This document shows positions 1-9,300 of a stretch of DNA of 63,968 nt, in pieces; within the stretch, counting starts at the first letter, position 1, and each line of letters starts with the position of its first letter. This DNA comes from CAADGU01 sp964581605 (GTDB taxonomy: Bacteria > Chloroflexota > Anaerolineae > Promineifilales > Promineifilaceae): positions 1 through 63,968 of the forward strand of contig CAZOPF010000023.1 in the NCBI GenBank assembly GCA_964581605.1, read 5' to 3'. The position numbers and the translations under genes are program-made. The notes beneath the pieces are model-generated. The model was not told where the DNA came from and searched no databases. It saw only the letters and a program-made list of their open reading frames with translations.

Positions 1-406
1 GCGTCTCTCCCTCCGGCCCAAATAGTTCGTTGATGGCCGCCACGCGGGCGCGCACCAGCCCACCGCCCCGCCCCTGGCTAAAAATCTCCGTCGCCATCTG
101 GCGAAAAGCCGCATCATCCAGCAGCGCATACGGGATGTAAAGCAGATAATGGAGCGTGCCAGTAAAGGTCGGCCGTCGGAACCGCAAGGACACCTCCACC
201 CCCGGCACCACACGAATACCTGCTGGCAGCGGCGCTGCCAGCGCCGCTGCCAGCGCCTCATCCAGCCCCGCCAGCGTGTCATGATCCGTCACCCCCACCG
301 CCTGCAACCCCAACTCCGCCGCCGCCCGCACCAATTCCGTCGGCGTATACTCCCCATCGGAAGCGGTGGTATGATTGTGTAAATCCGCAATAAACTGTCT
401 GGTCAT
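1..406 (-). CDS. PHP-domain metal-dependent phosphoesterase (3' end outside window)
   Basis: The reading frame opens at an ATG at 406 on the minus strand and is still open at the window edge, so only about 135 N-terminal residues are seen. The start reads MTRQFIADLHNHTTASDGEY, which carries the first PHP motif (HNH followed by SDG). VTDHDTLAGLDEA is the second metal-binding motif and GVEVS the third. The family (YciV/TrpH-like) uses a metal cluster to hydrolyse phosphoesters such as nucleoside 3',5'-bisphosphates or the 5' ends of short RNAs. The exact substrate cannot be told from the fragment. There is no signal peptide, so it should be cytoplasmic. Confidence 0.85.
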   Translation of the reverse strand, partial: MTRQFIADLHNHTTASDGEYTPTELVRAAAELGLQAVGVTDHDTLAGLDEALAAALAAPLPAGIRVVPGVEVSLRFRRPTFTGTLHYLLYIPYALLDDAAFRQMATEIFSQGRGGGLVRARVAAINELFGPEGET

Positions 407-420
407 TGTGTTTCCTGTTT

Positions 421-505
421 TGGAGATTAGAGATTGGGAGATTGGAGATCACCTTGTCACCCCCTCACCCCTTCACCTGCTCACCTCATCACCCCCTCAC
501 TGCTC
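421..505. repeat. GATTGGGAGATT / TCACC low-complexity repeat
   Basis: The stretch begins with imperfect GATTGGGAGATTGGAGAT units and continues as strings of TCACC (GGTGA on the other strand). The same vocabulary recurs near 8289-8385, inside the glycoside hydrolase gene (22080-22210) and inside the poly(A)-polymerase-like gene (about 27890). Its minus-strand copy supplies the stop codon of the neighbouring small gene (stop at 497-499). Confidence 0.7.
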
Positions 506-868
506 CCCCGCCCGCGTCGCATCCAACGGCCGTGTCACTGTATGCACATCTTCCCGTTCCGTTTCCGGGGTGGCGTAGTAGAGGGTGGCGGTCACTTCGT
601 AGGTGTCGGACGGCACTTTGTCGCGCAGGTGCATGGTCAGGGAGAAGTTGGTATCCAGCGATTCAATGACGTGCAGTGAACTCACTTCCTCGCCCCAGGG
701 ATTGCGGATGGTGACTTCGATGGACGGCCGTTCGCTAAATGGCGTGATGGCAAAGCCCACCTGCACCCGGCGCTGGTCTTCATACATATACAACCCCAAC
801 TGCTTGATCCGCACCTCCTGGCGCGGTTTGGGGCCTTCGTCAAAAAACTTTATCTCCATTGGTATCAT
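497..868 (-). CDS. Conserved small protein of unknown function
   Basis: This 123-residue protein (120 if the second in-frame ATG at 859 is used) has no signal peptide or membrane segment. It alternates short hydrophobic and charged stretches, as in a beta-sandwich (for example SIEVTIRNPWGEEV and TYEVTATLYYATPE). I do not recognise the family. It lies between the PHP gene and an AI-2E-type permease on the same strand, but repeats separate it from both, so an operon is not obvious. Its last residues and TGA stop are encoded by the GGTGA-type repeat. Codon usage and the presence of ACGGCCGT at about 724 match the neighbours, which supports it as a real gene. Confidence 0.6.
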   Translation of the reverse strand: MIPMEIKFFDEGPKPRQEVRIKQLGLYMYEDQRRVQVGFAITPFSERPSIEVTIRNPWGEEVSSLHVIESLDTNFSLTMHLRDKVPSDTYEVTATLYYATPETEREDVHTVTRPLDATRAGEQ

Positions 869-871
869 CCA

Positions 872-965
872 TTAGTGGCAGGTGGCACGTGGCACGTGGC
901 AAGTGGCACGTGGCAAGTGGCACGTGGCAAGTGACCACCTGCAACCCGCCACGTGCAACCTGCAA
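872..965. repeat. GTGGCACGTGGCAAGTGGC tandem minirepeat
   Basis: Roughly ten-base units alternating GTGGCACGTG and GTGGCAAGTG are repeated about six times, then run into a degenerate inverted half (ACCTGCAACC, CCACGTGCAACC). It fills the space between the permease 3' end (973) and the start of the small gene (868). CACGTG itself is palindromic, so the block could fold. No coding potential is apparent. Confidence 0.75.
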
Positions 966-972
966 CCAAAAA

Positions 973-2040
973 TCACTCCCCATCACGCTCTTCAGCAACG
1001 GGTGCAGGCTCCTTCTTGTCAGCGACGGCCAGCGCCGCCAGCCAGCGCGTATCCGGGAAATAGTCAAATAACATCACGATCATCACCGTCAGTGGTGCGG
1101 CCAATAGCACCCCCATAAAGTCAAATATCCAACCCCAAAAGAAGAGCGCCATAAACGTCAGGGCCGGCGACAGACTGATCTGATTGCCAACAATTTTCGG
1201 GGCCAGAATTTGCTCGGCCACCTGATTGATGATGGTGTAACCAATGATCAGCGCCACCGCCATAGCTGACCCATACTGGGCAAACCCCAGAATGACGGGT
1301 GGGATCATGGCAATGATGATGCCAAAATAGGGCACAAAGCTGAGGAAGAAGGCCAGCACTGCCCATAACAGCGCCGAATCAATACCGGTTATCAGTAACA
1401 TCACCAAAACCCCGGTTGAAGTCAGTAAATTCACCTTAATGCGGGCCACAAAGTAAAAAAGGACGCTTTGCCGGAACGCGCGAACTTTGGCCAGGATTTC
1501 GCTCTTTTCGCCCAAACCGCGCCGCAGCCGCGCCGGGTAACGGGGAGATTCGGCCACCAGGAACACAAGCAGCACCAGGATGATCAACACGTTCACAACC
1601 AGATTGAGGCCGGTACTGAGTACCTGGGCAGCGATAGTGGTGATGGCGGCCACGGCCGTACTCCCCGCCGCCGTCGCCGATTCCTCATTCACCCCCAACG
1701 CGGCCAGGTTGGCAGCAATTTCGGACACCTCCGCCTGCATATTGGCCGTGTAGGTAGGCAATGTTTGCGCCAGCGTTTGAAAGGAGACCAGCACCAGCCA
1801 GCCCAACCCCACAAAAACGGCCAACACCAGCAGCGTCAGCGTCAACAGAGCTAGGCCGGGTTTTAATCCCTTGCGTTGTAACCATTGGTACAATGGCGTA
1901 CAGGCCAGCGCCAGCACCAGCGCCGCCAGTACTGGCCCGGCCACCACTGCCAGCGAGCGCAGCCCCAACGCAATAACGATAAACGCCATCAAAATCAGCA
2001 GCAGCCGCAAAATAGATGAGTTCTGAATCTCTGCACGCAT
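973..2040 (-). CDS. AI-2E family (UPF0118) membrane transporter
   Basis: The 355-residue protein is mostly hydrophobic and has the AI-2E/PerM family layout. Paired N-terminal membrane helices are followed by a soluble segment (about residues 65-135), then a C-terminal helix bundle. The conserved core FVPYFGIIIAMIPPVILGF runs into NQVAEQILAPKIVGNQISL and then PALTFMALFFWGW, as in this family. Members export small molecules or exchange ions; the autoinducer-2 link is historical and not a safe functional call. I chose the ATG at 2040 because AGGAGG lies four bases upstream; a TTG seven codons earlier is less likely. Confidence 0.88.
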   Translation of the reverse strand: MRAEIQNSSILRLLLILMAFIVIALGLRSLAVVAGPVLAALVLALACTPLYQWLQRKGLKPGLALLTLTLLVLAVFVGLGWLVLVSFQTLAQTLPTYTANMQAEVSEIAANLAALGVNEESATAAGSTAVAAITTIAAQVLSTGLNLVVNVLIILVLLVFLVAESPRYPARLRRGLGEKSEILAKVRAFRQSVLFYFVARIKVNLLTSTGVLVMLLITGIDSALLWAVLAFFLSFVPYFGIIIAMIPPVILGFAQYGSAMAVALIIGYTIINQVAEQILAPKIVGNQISLSPALTFMALFFWGWIFDFMGVLLAAPLTVMIVMLFDYFPDTRWLAALAVADKKEPAPVAEERDGE

Positions 2041-2059
2041 CTCGCCTCCTGGTATCATC

Positions 2060-2112
2060 AAAGATTACGCAGATTGCACCGATTTTTTATCTGCGAAATC
2101 TGCGCAATCTTT
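2060..2112. repeat. Inverted repeat AAAGATTACGCAGAT / ATCTGCGCAATCTTT
   Basis: Fifteen-base arms at 2060-2074 and 2098-2112 are complementary with one mismatch, around an AT-rich centre. The element lies immediately upstream of the permease start and directly abuts the assembly gap. That suggests the gap was caused by a repeat that could not be spanned. Confidence 0.65.
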
Positions 2113-2212
2113 NNNNNNNNNNNNNNNNNNNNNNNNNNNNNNNNNNNNNNNNNNNNNNNNNNNNNNNNNNNNNNNNNNNNNNNNNNNNNNNNNNNNNNNN
2201 NNNNNNNNNNNN
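2113..2212. other. Assembly gap (100 N)
   Basis: Exactly 100 unknown bases, the conventional scaffold gap of undetermined true size. It hides the 3' end of mfd and any intergenic sequence up to the inverted repeat on its left. Confidence 0.99.
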
Positions 2213-5200
2213 GGTCACGGCCGTCACCTCCGCCCGTTCCGCCAACACCTTGATCCGCAGTTGGTAGAGCAGATTATGCACCGGGTCTGGAATTGGGCCA
2301 AATCGGTCGGCCAATTCATCCGCCATGGCGTCAATCTCTTCCAGCGTAGAAAGGGTGGCCATGCGCCGGTAGAGCCGCAGACGCAGACCACCGTCGGGCA
2401 CATAATCCGTGGGCACATAAGCCGCCAGGGGCACGTCAATGGTGGTCGCTTCGGGCAGTTGCGTGGCGACGGTTTCGCCCGCCTGCGCTGCTTTACGCTG
2501 TTTGACGGCGTTGGTCAGCAGCCGTGTATATAGGTCAAAGCCGACGGCCGAGATATGCCCACTTTGGGACGCGCCCAACAGTTCACCCGCGCCCCGAATC
2601 TCCATATCGCGCAGGGCAATGGTGTAACCCGCGCCCAGGTCGGTATTTTCGGCAATCACATTCAGGCGAGCGCGGGCCTCTTCGCTCAAACTGCGCCAGG
2701 GCGGGTGGAAGAAATAAGCATAGGCCCGGCGCGCCCCACGCCCCACCCGGCCACGTAGCTGGTACAACTGCGCCAGCCCAAACATGTCGGCGCGGTCCAC
2801 GATCAACGTATTGGCGTTGGGGATGTCCAGCCCGCTTTCAATGATGGTGGTGCTAATGAGGATGTCAATTTTGCCATCCACAAAAGCCAGGAAAATGCGT
2901 TCCAGTTCCCGTTCGCTCATTTGCCCATGCGCCACGGCGGCCACCGCATCTGGCGCCAGTTTTTGAATCTGGTTGCGGATGATCTCAATGGTCATTACCC
3001 GGTTATGCACCACAAAGACCTGCCCACCGCGATCCAGTTCCCGCAGCAGGGCGCGTTTCATGCGGGCGTCGTCATATTCACCGACGTAGGTTTGCACTGG
3101 CAGCCGTTCGGCCGGAGCGGTATCAATGATGCTGATGTCGCGCGCTCCGGTCAGGCTCATGTACATGGTGCGCGGGATGGGGGTGGCGGTCATAGTCAGC
3201 ACATCCACCTCGGTGCGGAACTGCTTGAGCTTCTCTTTGTGGGCCACGCCAAACCGCTGTTCTTCGTCAATGATCATCAGCCCTAAATCTTTGAAGGCGA
3301 TGTCGTCACTGAGCAGGCGGTGGGTGCCGATGATGATGTCTACACGGCCGTCGCGCAACTGCTTCACAATCCGCTCCTGCTGCCCCTGGGTGCGGAAGCG
3401 GGAGAGCATCTCTACCTCCACCGGAAACGGCTTCAGCCGTTCGCGGAAGGTGTTGTAATGCTGTTCGGCCAGCACGGTGGTGGGCACCAGAATCGCTACT
3501 TGCTTGCCATCAGCCACCGCTTTGAAGGCGGCCCGCAGCGCCACCTCTGTCTTGCCGTAGCCCACATCGCCACAGATGAGCCGGTCCATGGGCTGCGGCC
3601 GTTCCATATCCGCTTTCACCTCGGCAATCACGCGCAACTGGTCTTCCGTCTCCCGGTAGGGGAAGCTGGCTTCCAGTTCCGCCTGCCAATCGGCATCTTT
3701 GGCGAAGGCGTGGCCGTGTACCAGGGCGCGGGCGGAATATAGTTCCAGCAGTTCGCCAGCCAGTTCGTCGGCCGCCTTTTGCGCCTGCACTTTGGCCTGC
3801 TGCCACGATTTTTCCCCCAGCCGGTTGATGTTGGGCGGCCGTTCATCGGAGCCGACCCATTTGCTCAGGCGGTCGGCATGGTGAACGGGCACATAGAGCA
3901 CATCCCGGTTGGCGTATTCCAGCAGCAGGTATTCCCGCTCCATGCCGCCAATGTTCCGCACCACGAGTCCCTGGAAGCGGCCAATGCCATATTCCAGATG
4001 CACCACAAAATCCCCGGCCTGAATGTCGGCAAAGTGCGTTTCCGGGGCGGAGGGGGCGGCCTGCCGCCAGCGGCGCGGCGCCGGCCGTTTCCAGCCAAAT
4101 ATCTCCGCATCGGTGAGCAGGTTGAGCAGCACCCGGTTGTTCTCCCGGTTGACCAGCGTGAACCCTTCCAGCAGGGCGCCGTTGATGAAGGTGATCAGGT
4201 GTTCAGGTGTCAGGTGTTCCCCTGCTCCTCCACTCCTCTGCTCCTCCGCTCCTCGGCTCACCAGGCTCTCCGTGGGGCGGTTTTCTTGCTGCCACAGGTC
4301 GGCCAGGCGGGCGGCCTGGCGGCTGACGATGATGGTGCGCTCGCCGTCGTGTTGGGCGCTCTTCAATTGGGTCAACAACGGCCGCATCTGCCCGCCGTAG
4401 CGGGGGCCGGGATCAAATGCTGACGCGAGTGTTAATATGTTCAGGTGTGCCGGTGTTGACGGGTTCACTTGATCACCTGACACCTGATCACCTAACACCA
4501 ACGGCCGCCACCATTGCAGTTCGTCGCTGATTTTTTCCCAGGGGAAGAGCGGGCTGGTGTAGCCAGGGGGCAGATCGGGCTGTTCGTTAAGGATCATGTC
4601 GGCGTGTTCGTGCAGTTCGGCCACGGCCGTGACCAACTCCGGCCAATCATCCACCACCACCAGCCCATTCTCCGGCAGATAGTCCAGCAAACTGGCCGGT
4701 TGGGGGTAAAGCAGCGGCAGGTAATACTCCAGATTGGGGAAGGAACGGCCGCTCCACAAATTTTTAATATCGTCCTGCCAGGAAGGTAGATTTTGGGCAG
4801 CTTCATCCGGCAGGCAGTCGGCGGGGAGCGAGTCGGCATAATCGCGGGCGACGGCAGGCAGCGCCTCGCGGCTGGGTGGTATGACCATATTGGTAATGTC
4901 CGCGCTGCCATTGACGGCCAACGTGCGCTGCGTGGCCGGGTCAAACCAGCGCATGGTCTCGACCTCGTCGCCAAACAGTTCAATGCGCACCGGGCAGGGG
5001 GCGGCTACCGGGAAAATGTCCACGATGCCGCCGCGCCGGCTGAACTGCCCACTTTTTTCCACCACTGGCGCGGCTTCATAACCCACGTCCAGCCAGGTTT
5101 GCGTTAATTTTTCCAGGTCAATGAGCTGCCCCACGCGCAGGGCGCGGGTGGCGGCCACAAACTGGCGTTTGGGCAAGGTTTTCTGCAAAAAGGCGCGGGC

Positions 5201-5596
5201 GGAAGTGACAATGAGCGGCGGTTGGGGCAGGGCGGGGATGTTGGGCTGCTGCCCGGCCATCAATCGCATGAGGACGGCAATGCGTTCGGCGCGGCAGCGG
5301 TCGCTCCACGGGCCACGATCATTGGGCAAAGGAGTTGGCTCCGGCAGGCGGCGCATCACATCCCCTTCGGGCAGCCACATCTCCAATGCCTGAATCCAGG
5401 CGGCGGCCGACTCCACCCGCCCGGTGAGCAGCAAGATGGGCACCCGCCGTTCCAGGTAGAGCTTTGCCAGGATGGACGGCCGTGCCCCTTTTGGCAGCAG
5501 CAGCGCCGGAATCTGTTGCTGCTGCTGGAGGGCGTTGACCAGCTCCTTGAAGGCGGGCAGTTGGTCGTAGATTGGGAGGATGCCGGAGACGCTCAT
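2213..5596 (-). CDS. mfd: Transcription-repair coupling factor Mfd (C-terminus lost in gap)
   Basis: Mfd is a DNA translocase that removes RNA polymerase stalled at lesions and recruits UvrA. About 1128 residues are visible; the last few tens fall in the gap. The N-terminal UvrB-like module is followed by the polymerase-interacting CarD-like segment (GDFVVHLEYGIGRFQG). Then come the helicase lobes with Walker A GDVGYGKTE (near residue 680), DEEQRFGV (near 778), TATPIPRT and the RGRVGR motif, and finally the start of the C-terminal UvrA-binding domain. I start at MSVSGILPIYDQLPAF (5596), because residues further upstream come from a repeat. Two in-frame low-complexity insertions lie at 4438-4500 and 4198-4260 (residues ~365-386 and ~445-466) and match the repeat vocabulary of the window. 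Confidence 0.96.
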
Positions 5597-5598
5597 TG

Positions 5599-5658
5599 GT
5601 AGTTGGGTAATTGGGTAATTGGGGACTTGCAAGGTCAATTACGCAATTACCCAATTAC
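5599..5658. repeat. GGGTAATT-type palindromic repeat
   Basis: Arms at 5599-5621 and 5636-5658 (23 bases each, two mismatches) are built from GTAATTGGGTAATTG units and form a hairpin between mfd and pth. The right arm encodes the last residues (V-I-G) and the TAA stop of pth. Related elements lie at 11453-11514, 12290-12392, 24770-24880 and 43422-43461. Confidence 0.8.
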
Positions 5659-6225
5659 ATTTCCATTAAACTTCGTCATCGCCGGTTGGATGCCTTCGGC
5701 GATGAATGTTTCGGCGGCGCGCACGGCCGTGTCCAGCAGTTCGTTCAGGGTAGCCAGATCATCCATGCCGAAGTCTTGCAGCACGTAGGCGTGCGGCGGC
5801 ATTTTGCCCGGTGGGCGGCCAATGCCCAGGCGCATCCGGCAAAAATCCTGGCCCAGGTGGGTGATGATGGATTTCATGCCGTTGTGCCCGCCCGCCCCGC
5901 CGCTCTCGCGCAGGCGGATGGCGCCAAAGGGCAAATCCAGTTCGTCGTAAATGACCAGCAGATTGTTCTGCGGAATTTTGTAGTAGCGCAACAAAGACCC
6001 CACTGCATCACCGCTGAGGTTCATGTAGGTTTGGGGTTTAGCCAGGATGACCGGTTTGTGGGCGATACGGCCGTCGCCCACAATCGCCTGATTCTGCACC
6101 TTGCTGCTCTGGATGCCGTGCGCCGCCGCCAGCCGGTCTACAGCCATAAAGCCGATGTTGTGCCGGTTGCCCCGGTACTGCCTGCCTGGATTCCCCAGGC
6201 CAATGATGAGGATGCGATCTTCCAT
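5647..6225 (-). CDS. pth: Peptidyl-tRNA hydrolase
   Basis: Pth cleaves the ester bond of peptidyl-tRNA that drops off ribosomes, recycling tRNA. The 192-residue length is normal. The catalytic and substrate-binding residues line up with the E. coli enzyme shifted by one: Asn12 and His22 (GNPGRQYRGNRHNIGF), Asn69 (TYMNLSG), Asp94 (VIYDELD) and Asn115 (GAGGHNG). The start is the ATG at 6225 (MEDRILIIGLGNPG); the upstream extension would read through a hairpin. It lies just downstream of the lipoprotein gene on the same strand. The C-terminal three residues and stop codon come from the GGGTAATT repeat. Confidence 0.96.
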   Translation of the reverse strand: MEDRILIIGLGNPGRQYRGNRHNIGFMAVDRLAAAHGIQSSKVQNQAIVGDGRIAHKPVILAKPQTYMNLSGDAVGSLLRYYKIPQNNLLVIYDELDLPFGAIRLRESGGAGGHNGMKSIITHLGQDFCRMRLGIGRPPGKMPPHAYVLQDFGMDDLATLNELLDTAVRAAETFIAEGIQPAMTKFNGNVIG

Positions 6226-6234
6226 AGAATAAGA

Positions 6235-6265
6235 GGAGATTGAGAGCTTAAATCTCTCAATCTCC
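6235..6265. repeat. Perfect hairpin GGAGATTGAGAG / CTCTCAATCTCC
   Basis: Twelve-base arms at 6235-6246 and 6254-6265 are perfectly complementary around a 7-base loop. The hairpin spans the stop codon (TGA at 6257-6259, minus strand) of the lipoprotein gene and ends ten bases before the pth start. It has no T-run, so it looks more like an RNA-stability or repeat hairpin than a terminator. The AGATTGAGAG word recurs in other intergenic repeats, for example near 8323 and 24721. Confidence 0.75.
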
Positions 6266-8275
6266 TTCTTCAATGTCCCACTCAGCCACATTCCACAACT
6301 CCGACGGTTGGGTGGGGTCGGGTTGGAAGTTGCGGACGGTGGGGACGGTGACGGCCGTTTTGATGTATTGAAACAGCGGAATCGAAGGCAGCCGCCCGGC
6401 AAACAGCCGTATCGCTTCTTGATGGTTGGCTGCGTATTCTTCGGTGCCGGGCAAGGCGTTCAGGGCGGCCTGGCAGGCCGCATCATACTCTGCGCTGCCC
6501 CAGCCCGTGGCATTGATATTGCCCCAACCGCCAAAGCCAAGTTCCTCTGGCCCGGTAATGTTGCGCGTCAGGTATAGGCCGCAATGGGGGGTCGCGGTGA
6601 AAAGCCAGGCAAAAGTTGCCAGGTCAAAGCGGCGGCCGAACAGGGGGCTGAACGGCCCATCATCGTACCAGGTTTCAGCAGGCACATCTACCAGATTGAC
6701 CTGAATACCACAGGCGGCTAAATCTTCTTGCGCCAGTTCGCGCAGGCGCAGGCGGAGGGCGCTTTCGCTGTTGGCCCCCAGAGTCACGCTAAAGGTAGTG
6801 GTGGCAACGATGGTGTGTTGTAGATCGCGCTCCACCCATTCGCGCCAGCCGTCGCCGTTGGTATCTTCTAGACCAAATTCTTCCAGCAGGGCATTACCGG
6901 CTTCGGGGTCGTAAGGCCAGACGGCCGTATCCTCTGGATAGAGCGGATGGTCGTTGGGGATGTAGGCGTTCATCACTTCTGTCTGGCCGTGCAGCAGTTC
7001 ATCTACCATGCGTTGCCGGTTCAGGCAGTGGGCAATGGCCTGGCGCACCGGTACAAACTCAAACCAATCGGGACGGCCGTCCACCACATCATCGCCATAC
7101 TCCCAGGAATTCACGCCAAAATCTATGTGTTCAAAAACCAGGTCATTGGTGAAATAGGGGATGAGGTCGCCTGCTTCGGCAGCGGTGAGCAGTTCAGGAA
7201 TGTGGGCAAAATCTACCAACCCTCTGGTCACAACGTCACATGTGCCATCAGCCAGCAGTTCAGGCCAGGTCTGGGCGTCGTATATGGTCTGGATAATCAG
7301 GCGGTCTATAGCCGGCAGACCTTCATCCAGGCGGTAGTAATGGGGGTTGCGCGTGAGGATGATCGGTGCATCTGGCTGCCAGGATTCCACCACAAAGGGG
7401 CCACTGCTGAGGGGGTAGCGCGCGGTTTCGTCGGCCGTCAACAACTCTTCCGCGCTCAGGTTTTCTAATTGATGGCGGGGGAGTGGCGGCCAGACGTTGG
7501 TGAAGTAGGTGGGGTCGAGAAAACCGGGCACACCTGTCCAACGGACGGATTGTTCATCGAGGGCTTCATAGCTGGCGGTGCGCTCGATTTTGGTTTTGTC
7601 TCCCGGTGTGGCCGGGTCGGCCGCCAGTTCAAAGCTGAAAACGGAGTCATCGGCCGTGACCGGTTCGCCATCAGACCAGACCAGGGGGTGCAGTTCAAAT
7701 TCCACTACCATTTGGGACATCTGTGTGCGCTCTTCGGGATCATAAATGATAATGTCGCCGTCGGCGTCGGTGATTTGTGTACCGGGCAGCAGGCGGACGG
7801 TGTTACCGGCGGTGTTGACGACCATTTGCCCTTCGCGCACGATGACGGGACGAATGGTGGCATCGCCGTCATCCAGGTTGGGCAGTTTCACCAGGCTCTG
7901 CGGCTGGTAGCTGTAACCGAGGGTGGTATAGAGATTTTCATAGATGGCGTGGCGCACGGCCGTGGCCGCCCATGAATCATCTCCATACAAATAGAGGCTG
8001 GCGGGCACACCGGAGATGCAAACGGTCAGTTCTTTGGGTGGTAGCGGCGTTGGGGTGGGTGGGGCCGGTGTGGGGGTGTTGGCGGGCACGGCCGTAGCCT
8101 CTGCCACCTCTTCTACCTCACCCTCTTCCTGAGAAGCGGTTGGTGGGCTGGCGGCATTATCGCTGTTGGTCTGGCGGGTGGGCACGGCCGTAGCTGCTGG
8201 TGTGTCTCTGTTTTCCTCATTCTGGCAGGCGGTCAATAATAAAATGGTAATGACGATTATGATTCTAAAACGCAA
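6257..8275 (-). CDS. Family 5 (peptide/nickel type) substrate-binding lipoprotein
   Basis: This 672-residue protein begins with a lipoprotein signal ending LLLTAC (Cys17). A long acidic and TP-rich linker (to about residue 80) leads to an SBP_bac_5 domain. Family hallmarks are the segment VVEFELHPLVWSDGEPVTAD, then LSSGPFVVESW, then the C-terminal QEAIRLFAGRLPSIPLFQY. It should be anchored outside the cytoplasmic membrane and bind oligopeptides or another solute. No permease or ATPase genes adjoin it, so its transporter is elsewhere or it acts as a sensor. The apparent start is TTG at 8275 with GAGG six bases upstream. Its stop codon falls in the hairpin at 6235-6265. Confidence 0.88.
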   Translation of the reverse strand: MRFRIIIVITILLLTACQNEENRDTPAATAVPTRQTNSDNAASPPTASQEEGEVEEVAEATAVPANTPTPAPPTPTPLPPKELTVCISGVPASLYLYGDDSWAATAVRHAIYENLYTTLGYSYQPQSLVKLPNLDDGDATIRPVIVREGQMVVNTAGNTVRLLPGTQITDADGDIIIYDPEERTQMSQMVVEFELHPLVWSDGEPVTADDSVFSFELAADPATPGDKTKIERTASYEALDEQSVRWTGVPGFLDPTYFTNVWPPLPRHQLENLSAEELLTADETARYPLSSGPFVVESWQPDAPIILTRNPHYYRLDEGLPAIDRLIIQTIYDAQTWPELLADGTCDVVTRGLVDFAHIPELLTAAEAGDLIPYFTNDLVFEHIDFGVNSWEYGDDVVDGRPDWFEFVPVRQAIAHCLNRQRMVDELLHGQTEVMNAYIPNDHPLYPEDTAVWPYDPEAGNALLEEFGLEDTNGDGWREWVERDLQHTIVATTTFSVTLGANSESALRLRLRELAQEDLAACGIQVNLVDVPAETWYDDGPFSPLFGRRFDLATFAWLFTATPHCGLYLTRNITGPEELGFGGWGNINATGWGSAEYDAACQAALNALPGTEEYAANHQEAIRLFAGRLPSIPLFQYIKTAVTVPTVRNFQPDPTQPSELWNVAEWDIEEGD

Positions 8276-8288
8276 TGTGTACCTCGTG

Positions 8289-8385
8289 TGTTATTGAGTA
8301 ATTGGGTAATTCAGTAATTGGAAGATTGAGAGATCACCCCACTACCTCATCACCTCATCACCTTGTCACCTTATCACCTGTTCAC
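8289..8385. repeat. Mixed GGGTAATT and TCACC repeat block
   Basis: Begins with ATTGAGTAATTGGGTAATTC and GTAATTGGAAGATTGAGAG, then runs into TCATCACC/TTGTCACC units. On the minus strand the last part encodes the final residues and the TGA stop of the Ig-like membrane protein. It separates that gene from the lipoprotein downstream. Confidence 0.7.
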
Positions 8386-9225
8386 CCAATAGCGTCGCCA
8401 GAGGCGGCGGCCGATGTTGCGCAGCAGCAAGTAGGCGGCCATGAGGGCAAAGAGCACGGCCGTCAGCCGCACGCCAGCCCAAAAAGCACGGCCGAATTGC
8501 CCTGTATCCACTGCTTCAAGCTGGCCCAACACGCCGCCACTGTCGGGCACGGCCGTTGGTACGCTGCTATTTGTCAGGCTGACCGGGGTGGCCTGGGGCG
8601 TGGGCGTCGGGAAGGGGGTCAGCGAAGGCAAGGGGGTCGGTGGGTTAAAAATGGTCGAACCCTCATTTGTTTGTGAACTATCGTTGCTGGTTGAACTGCT
8701 GCCTGCGCTAACGGCCGTCGCCGTCATGGCCAGTGCCGTTTCGTCCGGCGTGGGAATCGGTGTTGGCCCGGCGTTGTAAATGGTGAGGCCGGTGACAAAG
8801 TATTCGTCGTAGTTGAAATCATTCTTTACCACGCGCAGCCGAAGCTGGTAACGGCCGTCCGGGAAAACAGGCGCCCCCACATCGCGCCCTACGGTTGTAT
8901 CCCAAATAGCCAGAACACCATCCGTCACTTGTTGGCTGCCTTCAGCAAAAACAATCCAACCAGCGGCCTGATTATCCTCATTCAGAAAGGCCAGTTCGTA
9001 GCGCAGATATTCGGGGTGTACGGCCGTGCCCGTCACCGTCACGGTCCCGCTAATCGTCTCGCCGTTTATGGGGGCCGTGATGCCATTTGCCTGGGCCAGG
9101 AGATGGCCGGTTGCCAGCAAACCAAACATGAGCAGCAATAAAGAAAAGAGCCGTTTTCTGCCTGGCCCCCCCCTGCCCGTTGGTAACTTTAGCCAGTTTA
9201 GTTTAATATCAGGCAAGCTAATCAT
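8374..9225 (-). CDS. Surface-anchored protein with N-terminal Ig-like domain
   Basis: This 283-residue protein has an N-terminal hydrophobic segment (RLFSLLLLMFGLLATGHLLA, about residues 25-45). An Ig-like/bacterial surface domain follows (ITAPINGETISGTVTVTGTA through QLRLRVVKNDFNYDEYF). A Ser/Thr/Pro-rich linker leads to a C-terminal membrane helix (FWAGVRLTAVLFALMAAYLLL) and a basic tail. The arrangement predicts an exported domain tethered at its C-terminus. A TP-rich linker and secreted character link it loosely to the downstream lipoprotein. It is divergent from the triple-DsbA gene across a 75-bp spacer. Ligand and function are unknown. Confidence 0.75.
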   Translation of the reverse strand: MISLPDIKLNWLKLPTGRGGPGRKRLFSLLLLMFGLLATGHLLAQANGITAPINGETISGTVTVTGTAVHPEYLRYELAFLNEDNQAAGWIVFAEGSQQVTDGVLAIWDTTVGRDVGAPVFPDGRYQLRLRVVKNDFNYDEYFVTGLTIYNAGPTPIPTPDETALAMTATAVSAGSSSTSNDSSQTNEGSTIFNPPTPLPSLTPFPTPTPQATPVSLTNSSVPTAVPDSGGVLGQLEAVDTGQFGRAFWAGVRLTAVLFALMAAYLLLRNIGRRLWRRYWVNR

Positions 9226-9300
9226 GACCTGTGCGTTCTCAAAAACAAAAACGCAAGTCTAGCACAAGTAAACCCTCCTGACGAATCATATGGAGTCATC

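Noticed and set aside
2087..2112. Continuation of the mfd frame left of the gap
   Set aside because: The sequence there is an inverted repeat seen in spacers, and the N run gives no proof that the frame continues.
3779..4423. Long plus-strand frame opposite mfd
   Set aside because: Antisense shadow of conserved Mfd domains; no start signals or domains.
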